From an uncultured Lachnospiraceae bacterium (GTDB lineage Bacteria; Bacillota; Clostridia; Lachnospirales; Lachnospiraceae): a stretch of DNA of 64,000 nucleotides. The notes beneath the pieces were generated by a model. That model did no database searches. It was not told the DNA's origin and was given only the letters and a program-made list of their open reading frames with translations. The stretch covers positions 1 through 64,000 of the forward strand of contig CAOKOL010000012.1 of assembly GCA_948470335.1 (NCBI GenBank), given 5' to 3'. Of this stretch, positions 35,091 to 45,007 are shown in pieces. Position numbers and translations under genes: made by a program. Positions within the stretch are counted from its first letter, which is position 1. Each line of letters begins with the position of its first letter.

Positions 35091-37282
35091 TCGATCCGAA
35101 TCTGTGACAGCAGATCCCCCAGTGAACTTCCCACCTGTTCTTCTTTCTGCTGTTTTTTCATATAATTTGCTACGTCTTTTTTGGAAACACCGGCTCCTTC
35201 CCGCTGCCGCCGTTCCTTAAAGGCGTTCAGCCGTTCTTTATGGCCGCAGGCGCAGACGAAGGTCTGCGTCTCTCCTTTTCCGGTCATTTTCATTTTTTTA
35301 TGGCAGACAGGGCAGCGGGCATTGGTGGTGCGGGAGATTGTTTCCCGATAGCCGCATTCCCGGTCCTGGCAGACCAGCAGTTCGCTGTTTTTTCCTTTGA
35401 CGGCCAGCAGCCGCAGGCCGCATCGCGGGCATTTTTTATTGGTCATGTTGTCGTGGGTAAATTTGCCCTCGGAGCCTTTGATTTCTTCTACCAGTTCTTT
35501 TGCGTATGTTCTGATATCCCGCATAAAATCGCTGCGTTTCAGCTTTCCCTGAGAGATGTTTGTAAGCCGGGTTTCCCAGTCGGCGGTCAGCTCAGGCTTT
35601 TTTAAGTCCTGGGGGACCAGGGAGAGAAGCTGGCGGCCTTTTCCGGTCAGGCGGATCTGGCTTCCGTTCTTTTCCAGTAAAAAACCGGAAAATAATTTTT
35701 CGATAATGTCCGCCCTTGTGGCCACCGTGCCCAGGCCGCCGGTTTCCGTCAGCGTCTTGCGCATCTGCCGGTCGGCGGATTCCATATATTTCACCGGATT
35801 TTCCATGGCGGACAGCAGAGTGGCTTCGGTAAAATAAGCGGGAGGCTTGGTTTTTCCTTCGGTGCGCTTTAACGAGAGGTTTGTCAGAACCTGGCCCGGA
35901 GAAATAGGCGGAAGGGTCTGCTGCTGTTCTTCCTCCGGCTCGTCACAGGCGTCAAAACTTTCGCCGTTTGTCTGGTAGACCGCTTTCCATCCCGGTTCTT
36001 TGACCACCCGTCCCTGCGCCGTGAACGTCTCTCCTCCGATCTCGGCCCGGATCGTGGTCTGTTCCCACATATGGGGCGGATACATGGCGGCCAGGAAGCG
36101 GCGTACCACCAGGTCATAAATTTTCCGCTCGTTGGAGCTTAAATCCGACAAAGGCACATACTGTTCCGTGGGAATAATGGCGTGATGGTCGGATACTTTC
36201 GCGTCGTTGACATAGGGCGCGTTTTTGGAAAAAATCTGCCGGGACAGACGGGCGGCCATTTTCTGGTAAGGTCCGACGGCGCAGGCCCGCAGCCGTTCCG
36301 GCAGTGTGTCTACGATATCCTGGCTGAGATACCGGGAATCGGTGCGGGGGTAGGTGAGAATTTTATAATTTTCATACAGCCGCTGCATAATATTCAGCGT
36401 TTCTTTCGCCGAAAACTGATAGCGCTGGTTGGCCTCCCTTTGCAGCTCTGTCAGGTCGTAGAGCTGGGGTGCGGGCGTCTGTTTTGGCTTCCGGTCCACG
36501 GAGCGGACGGTGCAGCTTTTTCCTTCCAGCGCTTTTTTCAGGCCGTCGATCCGTTCCGCGTCAAAGGACTGGCTGCTCCGGGACTTTCCGTCCCGCCAGG
36601 TAAGAATCAGCCTGGGGGCGGAGGAAACCGCCTGGAGGCCATAATAAGATTTGGGGCGGAACTGCCTGATCTCATCCTCCCGCCGGGCAATGATGGCCAG
36701 CGTGGGCGTCTGAACCCGGCCGCAGGATAACTGGGCGTTGTGGCGGCAGGTCAGGGCTCTGGTGGCGTTGATTCCCACCAGCCAGTCCGCTTCGGCGCGG
36801 GAGAGGGCGGCCCGGTACAGATTGTCATAAGAATGGCCGTCCTTTAAACCGGAAAAGCCGTTTTTAATGGACTGATCGGTGAGAGAGGAAATCCACAGCC
36901 GCCGGATGGGTTTCTGATTGCCGGCCTGGTCGAGAATCAGCCGGGCTACCAGTTCTCCTTCCCGGCCCGCATCGGTGGCGATGATAATGGTGTCGATATC
37001 CTTTCGGTGGATCAGTTTTCTGACGGTCTGGAACTGTTTTCCGGTCTGGCTGATTACCTGGGTTTTCAGCTTTTCCGGCATCAGCGGCAGATCTTCCAGT
37101 TTCCAGCTTTTATATTTTTCATCATAGGCTTCCGGGTCTGCCAGTGTGACCAGGTGGCCCAGTCCCCAGGTGACTACGTACCGGCTTCCCTCCAGGGCGC
37201 CCTGGGATTTCTGGGTACATCCGAGCACCCTGGCCATATCTCTGGCGGCGGAAGGTTTTTCGGCGATTACTAACTGTTTCAT
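35084..37282 (-). CDS. topB: DNA topoisomerase III
   Basis: 732 residues. Toprim domain at the N-terminus (MKQLVIAEKPSAARDMARVL; later TDAGREGELVARLIL), type IA core with the active-site Tyr in ILTYPRTDSRYLS, and a C-terminal zinc-ribbon region with CPRCGLRLL, CQDRECGY, CPVCHKK and CACGHKE. It relaxes and decatenates single-stranded-containing DNA using a 5'-phosphotyrosine intermediate. Length and zinc tail match Firmicutes TopB. The start at 37282 has GGAGAA about 14 bases upstream, a rather wide spacing. Convergent with mutY. Confidence 0.95.
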   Translation of the reverse strand: MKQLVIAEKPSAARDMARVLGCTQKSQGALEGSRYVVTWGLGHLVTLADPEAYDEKYKSWKLEDLPLMPEKLKTQVISQTGKQFQTVRKLIHRKDIDTIIIATDAGREGELVARLILDQAGNQKPIRRLWISSLTDQSIKNGFSGLKDGHSYDNLYRAALSRAEADWLVGINATRALTCRHNAQLSCGRVQTPTLAIIARREDEIRQFRPKSYYGLQAVSSAPRLILTWRDGKSRSSQSFDAERIDGLKKALEGKSCTVRSVDRKPKQTPAPQLYDLTELQREANQRYQFSAKETLNIMQRLYENYKILTYPRTDSRYLSQDIVDTLPERLRACAVGPYQKMAARLSRQIFSKNAPYVNDAKVSDHHAIIPTEQYVPLSDLSSNERKIYDLVVRRFLAAMYPPHMWEQTTIRAEIGGETFTAQGRVVKEPGWKAVYQTNGESFDACDEPEEEQQQTLPPISPGQVLTNLSLKRTEGKTKPPAYFTEATLLSAMENPVKYMESADRQMRKTLTETGGLGTVATRADIIEKLFSGFLLEKNGSQIRLTGKGRQLLSLVPQDLKKPELTADWETRLTNISQGKLKRSDFMRDIRTYAKELVEEIKGSEGKFTHDNMTNKKCPRCGLRLLAVKGKNSELLVCQDRECGYRETISRTTNARCPVCHKKMKMTGKGETQTFVCACGHKERLNAFKERRQREGAGVSKKDVANYMKKQQKEEQVGSSLGDLLSQIRIDQ

Positions 37283-37384
37283 AGGCGGCTTGCTTTTCTC
37301 CTTTTTAATAGTTCGGAAGCTGTTTTCTCACATCATAACACAGAGTTCGGATATGAGGGGCTTCGCTGTTGAAAAATGCTTTGA

Positions 37385-39853
37385 TTACGGTTTTGTCTGC
37401 GGGTAAGCCACATCAGTGTTTGACGGCCCGGCTTCTCCATATAAGCTGATCTCATAAATGCTCCAGTGGGCTTCGGTGCCCTCACAGCCGGGGCCCAGGA
37501 CAAATTTCAGATACCGGCAGTCCGTCTGCCCGAAATAGTAATTTTCTCCGTCTTCTGTCACGGTATCCAGCCGCGTCCAGTTTTCTCCGTCGGGAGAATT
37601 CCATATTTCCAGATCCGCAGGGCGGTCCCAGGGGCTGTCGCCCAGAGAAAGGGTGATATGGGATAAAGGGCAGCTTCGGCGTAAGGAAAGCCGGTATTCC
37701 ATGCCCGGCCGCTGGGGTTCGTTCGAACTCCAGTGGGTCAGCTCCGTGCCGTCCACTGCCAGAATCACCTGATCGGGGTTCAGATCGGAAGAAACCCCTT
37801 CGATAACGGTGGGAATCTCTGTCTGTTCCCAGTCTGTCCGCTGATAAATGCAGACCTCCAGCCGGGCACTGCCCCGGTCAGGGCAGGTGACGCGGATAAA
37901 GCGGAGATTTATTTTGTCAAAATGAAAGTCCCATCCCGATATTGTGTCGGCGGCGGTCCACCGGGTTCCGTCCTCGGACACCTCCACCCGTAAGGATTCC
38001 GGGGAAACCGGGCCGTCCTCAGCGGGATAAACCATAATCAGGTCGGTGGGCACCGTTTGGGCCAGATGTCCGGTCCAGGTGACGGAACCACCGAAAGGTA
38101 CGGCAGAGCCGCGGGAAATGCCGGATGCTCCGGCGATCTCGCAGCTCCAGTCGATATTGCCCGCGGTATAAGTTCCTTTTGCCTGTTCCTGAATCAGAAA
38201 GCTCTGAACCGTCTGATTATAAATTCTCCGGTACGCGGTGCTTAATGCCACGCCGTCCACAGAGATGGTATGAACAGGCTGATACATATGCTCCAGCTTA
38301 AAATAAGAGGTATCCGGGTTGGCCACATGGCGGTCTACCAGGTAATCGGCACGGGCGGCATTGTCAGTGACCAGAATCCGGTTTTGGCATGTCTCATCCA
38401 GCAGATACCGGCAGGACTGGGTGCCGTCGTTCATCCATACGGAGAACTGTTCTTCCGGTTCCGTGCCGCACAGATAGACCAGCTGATCTTTCTGGGAGAC
38501 GGCCCAGTAATCTTTTTCAAAGTTGTCTTCGATATGCCCTCTGGCCGGGAGGTTGAAATAGGCATATTCATAAGGATGATTTGACAGAATCCAGATGCCG
38601 GTGAGGCAGAGGCAGCAAAACACCGGGACCAGAAGAAACCGGCTGCCGTGAACCTTCCCGTTTCCGTCAGGAAAAGGCAGACGCATGACAAACCTTAATC
38701 CGGCCACGGCGCTTAAAGCGATAAAGGGATAGATAAAATAAAAATGTCTCCATCCGTTGTACAGGGACGGTTTGAAAAACAGCGCATAGAGAAGGGGAAC
38801 GGCGGCGCTCAGGAATAAAAACAGCCTGGCGGCGCCCTTTCCTTCCATGGAACATCCGGCCGGATCGTCCGCGGCAGTTTTCGACCGTTTCAGACATTTC
38901 ACAGAACCTGTCAGGAGACAGAGCCGGGACAGGATACCGAGAAAGGCCAGCGCCAGAATGGTCAGCGGCGTGGTAATGCAGATCCACAGAGGCAGATAGA
39001 ACCAGGGAAGCCCGTCCGGACGGTAAGTCTGTCCCAGAAAAGGCACCGTGCCCTCATAACCGCCGTAACTGGAAAAGGTTTTAACGGTATTGATCATTTC
39101 TCCTATGGGATTATGCCAGAGGACCGGCGACAATAGGATATAGAATCCCAGAGACAGTGCGCCGGTAACGGCCAGAAGGCCCAACTGCTTTTTCCATGTA
39201 TGGCAGGCAATGCCTTTCAGAAAAGCCGTGGCAAAACAGCAGACCAGTATGATGGCGCCCACGATCCGGGCATTGGTACACAGAGCTCCGAAAAAAGAAA
39301 GGAGCAGGATGTTTCCGGCATTGGGCTTTTCCAGAAAACAGACGCCGCACCGGCAGGCAATCAGATACAGGGATAAAGTCAGTGAGTCCTTGATATTATA
39401 AAAGGAATCCGCCAGAATCCTGGGAGACAATATAAAAAACAGCAGCCCTGCCAAAGCCAGCCAGTCATCCTCCGTCAGATACCGGCACAGCCGGTAAAAG
39501 CAGACGGCGGCGCAGAAAAACAGCAGGAATACATAGAGATGCCGCATCAGATAAACGTCGTGCAGGCTCATGGTAAAACCGGTCAGGCTTTCCGCCAGTA
39601 CCAGAGGAAGCTGGGCCGCCGTGCCGTAGTAACGGTACTGATAATCGTGAAGATTCGGCACCATGTTGAAATTCACCGTCTCGGTGATCAGCGAAGAATC
39701 CTCCGGCCGGAGATATTTCCATGTTACCAGGCTGCTTTCCCGTTCGATGGGCTCGTCCCAGGAAATGCCGTAGTCATTGTAAGCCTTAAAGCCGAAAATC
39801 AGAAATAATATAAACAGGAAAAGAGCGGCCATGGGTGCCGGATGATGTCTCAT
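37385..39853 (-). CDS. GT-C-type membrane glycosyltransferase with discoidin-like domains (paralogue 3)
   Basis: 822 residues; AAAGGA precedes the ATG at 39853. Shares with the two paralogues at 26.7-32.0 kb the acidic first loop YGISWDEPIERESSL, FYNIKDSLTLSL, NGWRHFYFIYP and NHPYEYAYFN. About ten helices in the first 430 residues. The extracytoplasmic part again has two discoidin-like units (LRVEVSEDGTRW; LAVDGTELTHWSSNE). Opposite strand and separated by pepP, mutY and topB. Probably acts outside the membrane on a lipid-linked sugar donor. Substrates unknown. Confidence 0.75.
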   Translation of the reverse strand: MRHHPAPMAALFLFILFLIFGFKAYNDYGISWDEPIERESSLVTWKYLRPEDSSLITETVNFNMVPNLHDYQYRYYGTAAQLPLVLAESLTGFTMSLHDVYLMRHLYVFLLFFCAAVCFYRLCRYLTEDDWLALAGLLFFILSPRILADSFYNIKDSLTLSLYLIACRCGVCFLEKPNAGNILLLSFFGALCTNARIVGAIILVCCFATAFLKGIACHTWKKQLGLLAVTGALSLGFYILLSPVLWHNPIGEMINTVKTFSSYGGYEGTVPFLGQTYRPDGLPWFYLPLWICITTPLTILALAFLGILSRLCLLTGSVKCLKRSKTAADDPAGCSMEGKGAARLFLFLSAAVPLLYALFFKPSLYNGWRHFYFIYPFIALSAVAGLRFVMRLPFPDGNGKVHGSRFLLVPVFCCLCLTGIWILSNHPYEYAYFNLPARGHIEDNFEKDYWAVSQKDQLVYLCGTEPEEQFSVWMNDGTQSCRYLLDETCQNRILVTDNAARADYLVDRHVANPDTSYFKLEHMYQPVHTISVDGVALSTAYRRIYNQTVQSFLIQEQAKGTYTAGNIDWSCEIAGASGISRGSAVPFGGSVTWTGHLAQTVPTDLIMVYPAEDGPVSPESLRVEVSEDGTRWTAADTISGWDFHFDKINLRFIRVTCPDRGSARLEVCIYQRTDWEQTEIPTVIEGVSSDLNPDQVILAVDGTELTHWSSNEPQRPGMEYRLSLRRSCPLSHITLSLGDSPWDRPADLEIWNSPDGENWTRLDTVTEDGENYYFGQTDCRYLKFVLGPGCEGTEAHWSIYEISLYGEAGPSNTDVAYPQTKP

Positions 39854-39937
39854 TGATTCTTTCTGTCCTTTCTGTAACGATCTGTAATGCCCGGCCGCCG
39901 GTCTTTCCGACCGGGTTTCATGGCCCGGCGCCGCCTG

Positions 39938-41299
39938 TCATCTGCCGTCTATCCGTCTGCGCCATTTCCCTTTGTTGTAATAAAAGATATACATAGCGGT
40001 GGTCAGTATCCAACTGGTGGGATAAGTCAGAATAATGGCCCGCAGACCTTTGTGGAAGGGCAGGACGGCGGTGATCCACAGAACCCGGAACACGCAGATG
40101 CCCACAAAGGTAATGATCAGCGGCTTTACCGTCTCGCCGGTCCCGCGGATGGCGCCGGAGAGGATCTCGATGCAGATGTATGTAATATAGGAAGGCACCA
40201 TAAAGCGCATCATAAACACCCCGATCTCGATCACCTGGCTGTCATCTACGAAAAAGCAGTACAGAGGCCGGCTGAACGCGATCAGAAAAAAGCTGCAAAA
40301 CAGTGTGATTCCGAGAGACATGCCAAGGCATATCCGAATGCTTTTTTTCACCCGGTCATATTTTCCCGCACCGTAATTCTGTCCCACAAAGGTGGTAATG
40401 GCGATGCCAAGAGAGTTCTGGATCATCCAGAAAATGCCGTCGATCTTCCCGAAGACGGTCCAGGCCGCAATGGTGGCGGTGCCCAGTTCGTTGACATTTG
40501 TCTGGAGAAGCACGTTTGCGAAGTTATACATCACGGACTGCAGCCCTACGGGGATGCCGACCCAGAGGATGCTTTTCAGTAATTTTCCGGAAAAATGAAG
40601 CTGCCGGATATCCATTCTGTATTCCGCAGGGGTTTTAAACAGTGCCGTGATCACCAGCACGGCGCTGACGGCCTGGGCCAGAGTGGTAGCCAGTGCCGCG
40701 CCGAACACGCCCCAGCGAAGCACCGGGACAAACAGAATGTCAAGGGCGATATTTAACAGGCAGCAGATAATCAGCAGATACATGGGCATCCGGGAATTGC
40801 CCGCCGCCCGGAAAATGCCCGCGCCCATATTGTAAACCAGAACCGGGATCATGCCGGCAAAATAAACCCGCATATAAACAAGAGACTGACCGATAATTTC
40901 CTCCGGCGTCCCCATAACCTGCAGGGCCCAGGGAGCGGCGGCGATGCCGATCAGGGTAAAAAGGGCGCCGCCGCCGATTGCCACCAGTAAGGCGGTGCTG
41001 ACGGCCTGTCTTGTGCCGTCCATCTTTCTTGCGCCGTAGTACTGGGAGATGATGACGCCGGCCCCGGAGGAAATGCCGATGAAAAATCCGAGCACCAGCC
41101 TGATCAGAAGCTCCGCGGAGCCGCCCACCGCCGCCAGCGCCTGGGTGCCCAGATATTTCCCCACGATGATAGAGTCCGCCGTATTATAAAGCTGCTGAAA
41201 AAAGGTTCCCAGCAAAATGGGGAAAAAGAATAATAAAAGCTGTTTCCAGATTACGCCCTCGGTGATCTGGTTTGTCTTTAATGTCATTTGGTTTTCCAC
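39938..41299 (-). CDS. MATE family efflux transporter
   Basis: 453 residues from the GTG at 41299, with AAGGACGG upstream; an ATG four codons later is an alternative. Twelve predicted helices in two halves, with the MATE features FFQQLYNTADSIIVGKYLG in the first half and a matching GLQSVMYNFANVLLQTNVNE in the second. It exports cationic compounds in exchange for Na+ or H+. It starts 85 bases downstream of paralogue 3 on the same strand orientation but is transcribed first, so it could be the first gene of a MATE-GT operon. Confidence 0.92.
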   Translation of the reverse strand: MENQMTLKTNQITEGVIWKQLLLFFFPILLGTFFQQLYNTADSIIVGKYLGTQALAAVGGSAELLIRLVLGFFIGISSGAGVIISQYYGARKMDGTRQAVSTALLVAIGGGALFTLIGIAAAPWALQVMGTPEEIIGQSLVYMRVYFAGMIPVLVYNMGAGIFRAAGNSRMPMYLLIICCLLNIALDILFVPVLRWGVFGAALATTLAQAVSAVLVITALFKTPAEYRMDIRQLHFSGKLLKSILWVGIPVGLQSVMYNFANVLLQTNVNELGTATIAAWTVFGKIDGIFWMIQNSLGIAITTFVGQNYGAGKYDRVKKSIRICLGMSLGITLFCSFFLIAFSRPLYCFFVDDSQVIEIGVFMMRFMVPSYITYICIEILSGAIRGTGETVKPLIITFVGICVFRVLWITAVLPFHKGLRAIILTYPTSWILTTAMYIFYYNKGKWRRRIDGR

Positions 41300-41502
41300 A
41301 GTCTGTTCCGTCCTTATTCATATGAATGTACCTGCGGAATGCCGGACAAAACCGGGATGCCGCATCCGCCGGGAATCCGAAAGGCCATGCTCATATTCAT
41401 ATCATATTTTTTCCGGTTTGTACAGACGGATTCTGTTAAAAGGGGAATATTTTGCCTGCCTGTTGCTTAGAATGAAACAACGGACAATTTATGGGGGAAT
41501 CT

Positions 41503-43290
41503 ATGAGAAAATTATTGTCAGTCCTGTGTCTGACTGTGGTTTTGATACAGGGCGTCCTGATGCCGGCAAATGGACAGGAATCCGATGCGGCGGGGAAAAT
41601 CTGGTTTGAGGGAGCCGGCGACGTTCAGGACGTCCGGACGGGGGGAAACCAGTCCGGCCAGGCGGAGGCGGCCAGCCAGGTGAATCTGTCCGGCCAGTCA
41701 GGCTCACAGGAACAGACGGAGGCGGAAAGCCGAAAGGAAACCGGAGATCAGAGCGGCGGGGCGGGTCAGACAGACGGAGCGGGTCAGACGGATTCCGGGG
41801 GCCGGGAGGATGGAACGGATCAGGCCGCTGCCGCGGGTCAGACTGACGGGGCGGGTCAGGCCGGCTCCGGGGGCCAGACAAAAGACGCGACTCAGACTGC
41901 GCCTGCCGGACAGGCGGACAAAACGGGTCAGGCCGAATCGCCGGCGCAGGTGGATCTGGGGGTGACGGCGGAGTCGGCGGTTTTGATGGAAGCATCCACA
42001 GGGACCATTATTTTTGAGAAAAACTGTGACAAACAGCTCCGTCCCGCCAGCATCACCAAGATTATGACGCTGATTCTGATTTTTGACGCCCTGGACGCGG
42101 GGAAAATCAGTCTGGACGATGAGGTGACTACCAGCGCCTATGCAAAATCCATGGGCGGCTCTCAGGTATTTCTGGAAGAAGGCGAAAAACAGACGGTGGA
42201 GACGCTGATTAAATGCATCGTGGTGGCCAGCGGCAACGACGCCAGCGTAACCATGGCGGAGCATCTGGCAGGCAGCGAGGCGGAATTTGTCAAGATGATG
42301 AATGCCAGAGCCGCTTCCCTGAATATGACCAATACCCATTTTGAGGACTGCTGCGGTCTGACGGAGTCGGCTACCCATCTGACCTCTGCCAGAGACGTGG
42401 CGATTATGAGCCGGGAGCTGATTACGAAATATCCCCAGATCAGCCAGTATTCCACGATCTGGATGGAAAATATCACGCATGTAACGAAACAGGGAACCAC
42501 CGAGTTCGGCCTGGCCAATACCAATAAACTGCTGAAAATGAGCAATTCTTTTACGGTGACAGGGCTGAAAACCGGTTCCACCTCTCTGGCCAAATACTGT
42601 CTGTCGGCTACGGCGGAAAAAGACGGGATTAAGCTGATTGCGGTGGTGATGGCCGCGCCGGACTATAAGATTCGTTTTTCCCAGGCCCAGACCATGCTGA
42701 ATTACGGCTATGCCAACTGTGCTCTTTATCAGGACGACGACGCAAAACGGCAGGCGCTGCCCCCGGTCTGCGTGGTAAACGGTCAGGAGGACAGTGTGGA
42801 GGTGGCTTATGAAAAAGAATTTTCCTATCTGAGCACCACCGGGGAAAATCTGGGCCAGGTAGAGCGAAGCCTGCAGTTGGAGGAACAGTTGGAAGCGCCG
42901 GTAAGTATGGGACAGTATGCCGGAAAGTTGGTGTACACGCTGGACGGCAGGGAAATCGGTTCCGTGGATATTCTGACGGCCGGAGAAGTTCAGGCGGCGA
43001 ACTATAAAGATTATCTGGGAAAACTGTTCGATGCCTTTGTGTTAAAAGGAGGCCGGACAGCGCCGGATAAGGAACAGGGTCGGGATGGAGAGACGGGAGC
43101 GGCCGGCCAGAGCGGCGGCGGAAGAAGCGCTGCGGAGACGGAAACCGGAACCGGAGAGAACCGGACAGAAGCGGCAGAGGAAGGAACGCCGGCGGCCGGA
43201 GAGCCTGTCAGCGGGGAACCAGTCAGCGGGGAACCAGTCAGCGGGGAACTTCCGGCGGCCGGGGAACCGGCCGGAGAGCCGGCTGCATAA
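41503..43290 (+). CDS. dacA: D-alanyl-D-alanine carboxypeptidase (PBP5-like) with long low-complexity segments
   Basis: 595 residues from the ATG at 41503 (GGGGGA upstream). Signal peptide at 1-24, then a Gly/Gln/Asp/Ala-rich linker (about 45-148) with repeats of the type AGQTDGAGQ, then the S11 peptidase domain with catalytic Ser in SITK (183-186), SGN motif (VVASGNDAS) and KTG motif (GLKTGSTSLAKYC). A PBP5-type beta domain follows (about 400-500). The C-terminus is again low complexity, with three GEPVS repeats, in place of the usual amphipathic membrane helix. It trims the terminal D-Ala of peptidoglycan stem peptides outside the membrane. It is followed by murL- and murD-like genes. Confidence 0.92.
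   Translation: MRKLLSVLCLTVVLIQGVLMPANGQESDAAGKIWFEGAGDVQDVRTGGNQSGQAEAASQVNLSGQSGSQEQTEAESRKETGDQSGGAGQTDGAGQTDSGGREDGTDQAAAAGQTDGAGQAGSGGQTKDATQTAPAGQADKTGQAESPAQVDLGVTAESAVLMEASTGTIIFEKNCDKQLRPASITKIMTLILIFDALDAGKISLDDEVTTSAYAKSMGGSQVFLEEGEKQTVETLIKCIVVASGNDASVTMAEHLAGSEAEFVKMMNARAASLNMTNTHFEDCCGLTESATHLTSARDVAIMSRELITKYPQISQYSTIWMENITHVTKQGTTEFGLANTNKLLKMSNSFTVTGLKTGSTSLAKYCLSATAEKDGIKLIAVVMAAPDYKIRFSQAQTMLNYGYANCALYQDDDAKRQALPPVCVVNGQEDSVEVAYEKEFSYLSTTGENLGQVERSLQLEEQLEAPVSMGQYAGKLVYTLDGREIGSVDILTAGEVQAANYKDYLGKLFDAFVLKGGRTAPDKEQGRDGETGAAGQSGGGRSAAETETGTGENRTEAAEEGTPAAGEPVSGEPVSGEPVSGELPAAGEPAGEPAA
41640..41948. repeat. Low-complexity Gly/Gln-rich coding repeats in dacA
   Basis: The DNA repeats the unit GCGGGTCAGAC-GAC/GAT-GGA many times in degenerate form, coding for AGQTDGAGQ-like peptides. 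It could vary in length through slippage. Confidence 0.6.
43201..43245. repeat. Three 15-bp tandem repeats at the dacA 3' end
   Basis: Units GAACCAGTCAGCGGG (first copy GAGCCTGTCAGCGGG) code for GEPVS in phase. The second and third copies are identical, which suggests recent slippage. Confidence 0.85.
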
Positions 43291-43416
43291 ACAGCCTTGA
43301 AAAAATGGCCTTCTTCTACTATAATGAATTTCAGTGATACGCCGTGTATATGGAATAACAGGGATCACGGCGCGGTACATATGGTGAAAAAGCAATCAGG
43401 AAAGAGAAGGAACAGT

Positions 43417-44913
43417 ATGTCACAATATATGGAACTGCGGAAAAAATGGCCTGAATTTATCTATGAAGGCTATCATATAGAAGAAACAGAAGAAGAGATC
43501 CGGGTCCGGTATCAGTTTCGGATTCCCGGCCTGTCGGAGTTTGCGCCGGAATGGAAGTTTCCAAAGCCTTCTGTGTATTCGGGAGTATGGAGTGTCCGGA
43601 CAGACGTGGAGGCGCCGTATGCCGGCGGATCGGCAGGCGACTGTGAACATATGGCGGAGGCGGATTTGAACGGTTTTCGGGAAGACCCGGTGTTCCGGAA
43701 TATGATCTTTTCTCTGGGAATGGTAGAGCTTGTAAGCTACTGGAAGATCTGCTGTCCGCCCACGGTATGGGTGGAGGCGGGCTGCCTGAACCGGGAACAG
43801 ATTGACTGGTGGAAAAATCTGTACTACAACGGTCTCGGAGAATTTTTCTATACCAACCGGATTCAGGAGGCGGATCCGGACTCCTTTATGGAAATCCGGT
43901 GCAGGACTTCAAAGCATCATGAGCCGGAGGGGGAAAGGAGAACGGGCAGGAAGGGCAGACCGCTGCCGCCTTTGGAGGGCTGTCTGATTCCGGTAGGCGG
44001 CGGCAAAGATTCCGTCGTGACCATGGAACTGGTGAAAAAGGCCGGGATGGAGTCCATGGTTTATGTGATTAATCCCAGGGGGGCGACGATACACTGCAGC
44101 CAGGCCGGAGGATACGGTCCCAAACGGCAGGTGATGGCTTCCCGGACTCTGGATCAGAATATGCTGCGTCTGAACCGGGAAGGTTATCTGAACGGCCACA
44201 CGCCTTTTTCAGCGATCGTGGCCTTTTCTTCCGTGGCGGCGGCTTACCTGCACCGGCTGAAATATGTGGCGCTGTCCAATGAGTCCAGCGCCAATGAAAG
44301 CACGGTGCCGGGCAGCACGGTGAATCATCAGTATTCCAAAAGTTTTCAGTTTGAAGCGGATTTTAACAGCTATGAGCGGAACTATCTGCACAGCGGCGTA
44401 TATTATTTCAGTCTGCTGCGGCCGTTAAGCGAATTTCAGATCGCCCGTTACTTTGCCGGGCTGGAACAGTATCATCAGGTATTCAGAAGCTGCAACGCCG
44501 GCAGCAGGCAGGATGTCTGGTGCGGCCACTGTCCCAAGTGTCTGTTTGTGTTTCTGATTCTTTCGCCTTTCCTGCCGCAAAAGAAGCTGCGGCAGATGTT
44601 CGGCGCAGATATGCTGAACGATCCGTCGCTGACCGGAACTTTGGAACAACTGGTGGGGATTCAGGAGGATAAGCCTTTTGAGTGCGTGGGCAGCAGGAAC
44701 GAGATCAATGCGGCCATTGCCATAACCATAGAGAGAATGGAGCGGGAGGGGGAAGCGCTGCCCGTGCTGCTTCGCTACTACCGGCAGAGTGATCTGTTTG
44801 AGACGCATGCCCACAGGGATCACGGCTATTATACTTATTATGACAAAGGAAATTTACTGCCGGATGTATTTGAAAAGATACTGCGGCAGGAATGTCTGCC
44901 GGCAGAAGGGTGA
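43417..44913 (+). CDS. murL: MurL-like UDP-N-acetylmuramoyl-L-alanyl-L-glutamate epimerase
   Basis: 498 residues from the ATG at 43417 (AAGGAA upstream). It shows the MurL pattern: N-terminal domain, then a PP-loop-like motif PVGGGKDSVVTMEL (192-205), INPRGATIHCS, the nucleoside-pocket stretch ALSNESSANESTVPGSTVNH, and a CGHCPKC motif near 370. In Xanthomonas, MurL epimerises the terminal L-Glu of UDP-MurNAc-L-Ala-L-Glu to D-Glu with ATP, which replaces glutamate racemase. The following gene encodes a MurD-type ligase, the same pairing as MurD2-MurL. The call is strong for family; the activity here is inferred from family and context. Confidence 0.8.
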   Translation: MSQYMELRKKWPEFIYEGYHIEETEEEIRVRYQFRIPGLSEFAPEWKFPKPSVYSGVWSVRTDVEAPYAGGSAGDCEHMAEADLNGFREDPVFRNMIFSLGMVELVSYWKICCPPTVWVEAGCLNREQIDWWKNLYYNGLGEFFYTNRIQEADPDSFMEIRCRTSKHHEPEGERRTGRKGRPLPPLEGCLIPVGGGKDSVVTMELVKKAGMESMVYVINPRGATIHCSQAGGYGPKRQVMASRTLDQNMLRLNREGYLNGHTPFSAIVAFSSVAAAYLHRLKYVALSNESSANESTVPGSTVNHQYSKSFQFEADFNSYERNYLHSGVYYFSLLRPLSEFQIARYFAGLEQYHQVFRSCNAGSRQDVWCGHCPKCLFVFLILSPFLPQKKLRQMFGADMLNDPSLTGTLEQLVGIQEDKPFECVGSRNEINAAIAITIERMEREGEALPVLLRYYRQSDLFETHAHRDHGYYTYYDKGNLLPDVFEKILRQECLPAEG

Positions 44914-45007
44914 CGGGGCGGTCCCTATGGTCTGCGCCAGAGAACCGGCGGTTTGCATTCGCTTTGAAAGTACGGACAGGAAAAGCAGGGGAAGTGAGGA
45001 GAAGATT

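Noticed and set aside
41640..43245. Repeated units in dacA considered as a CRISPR-like array
   Set aside because: Units are adjacent, in coding phase and without spacers; they are coding repeats.
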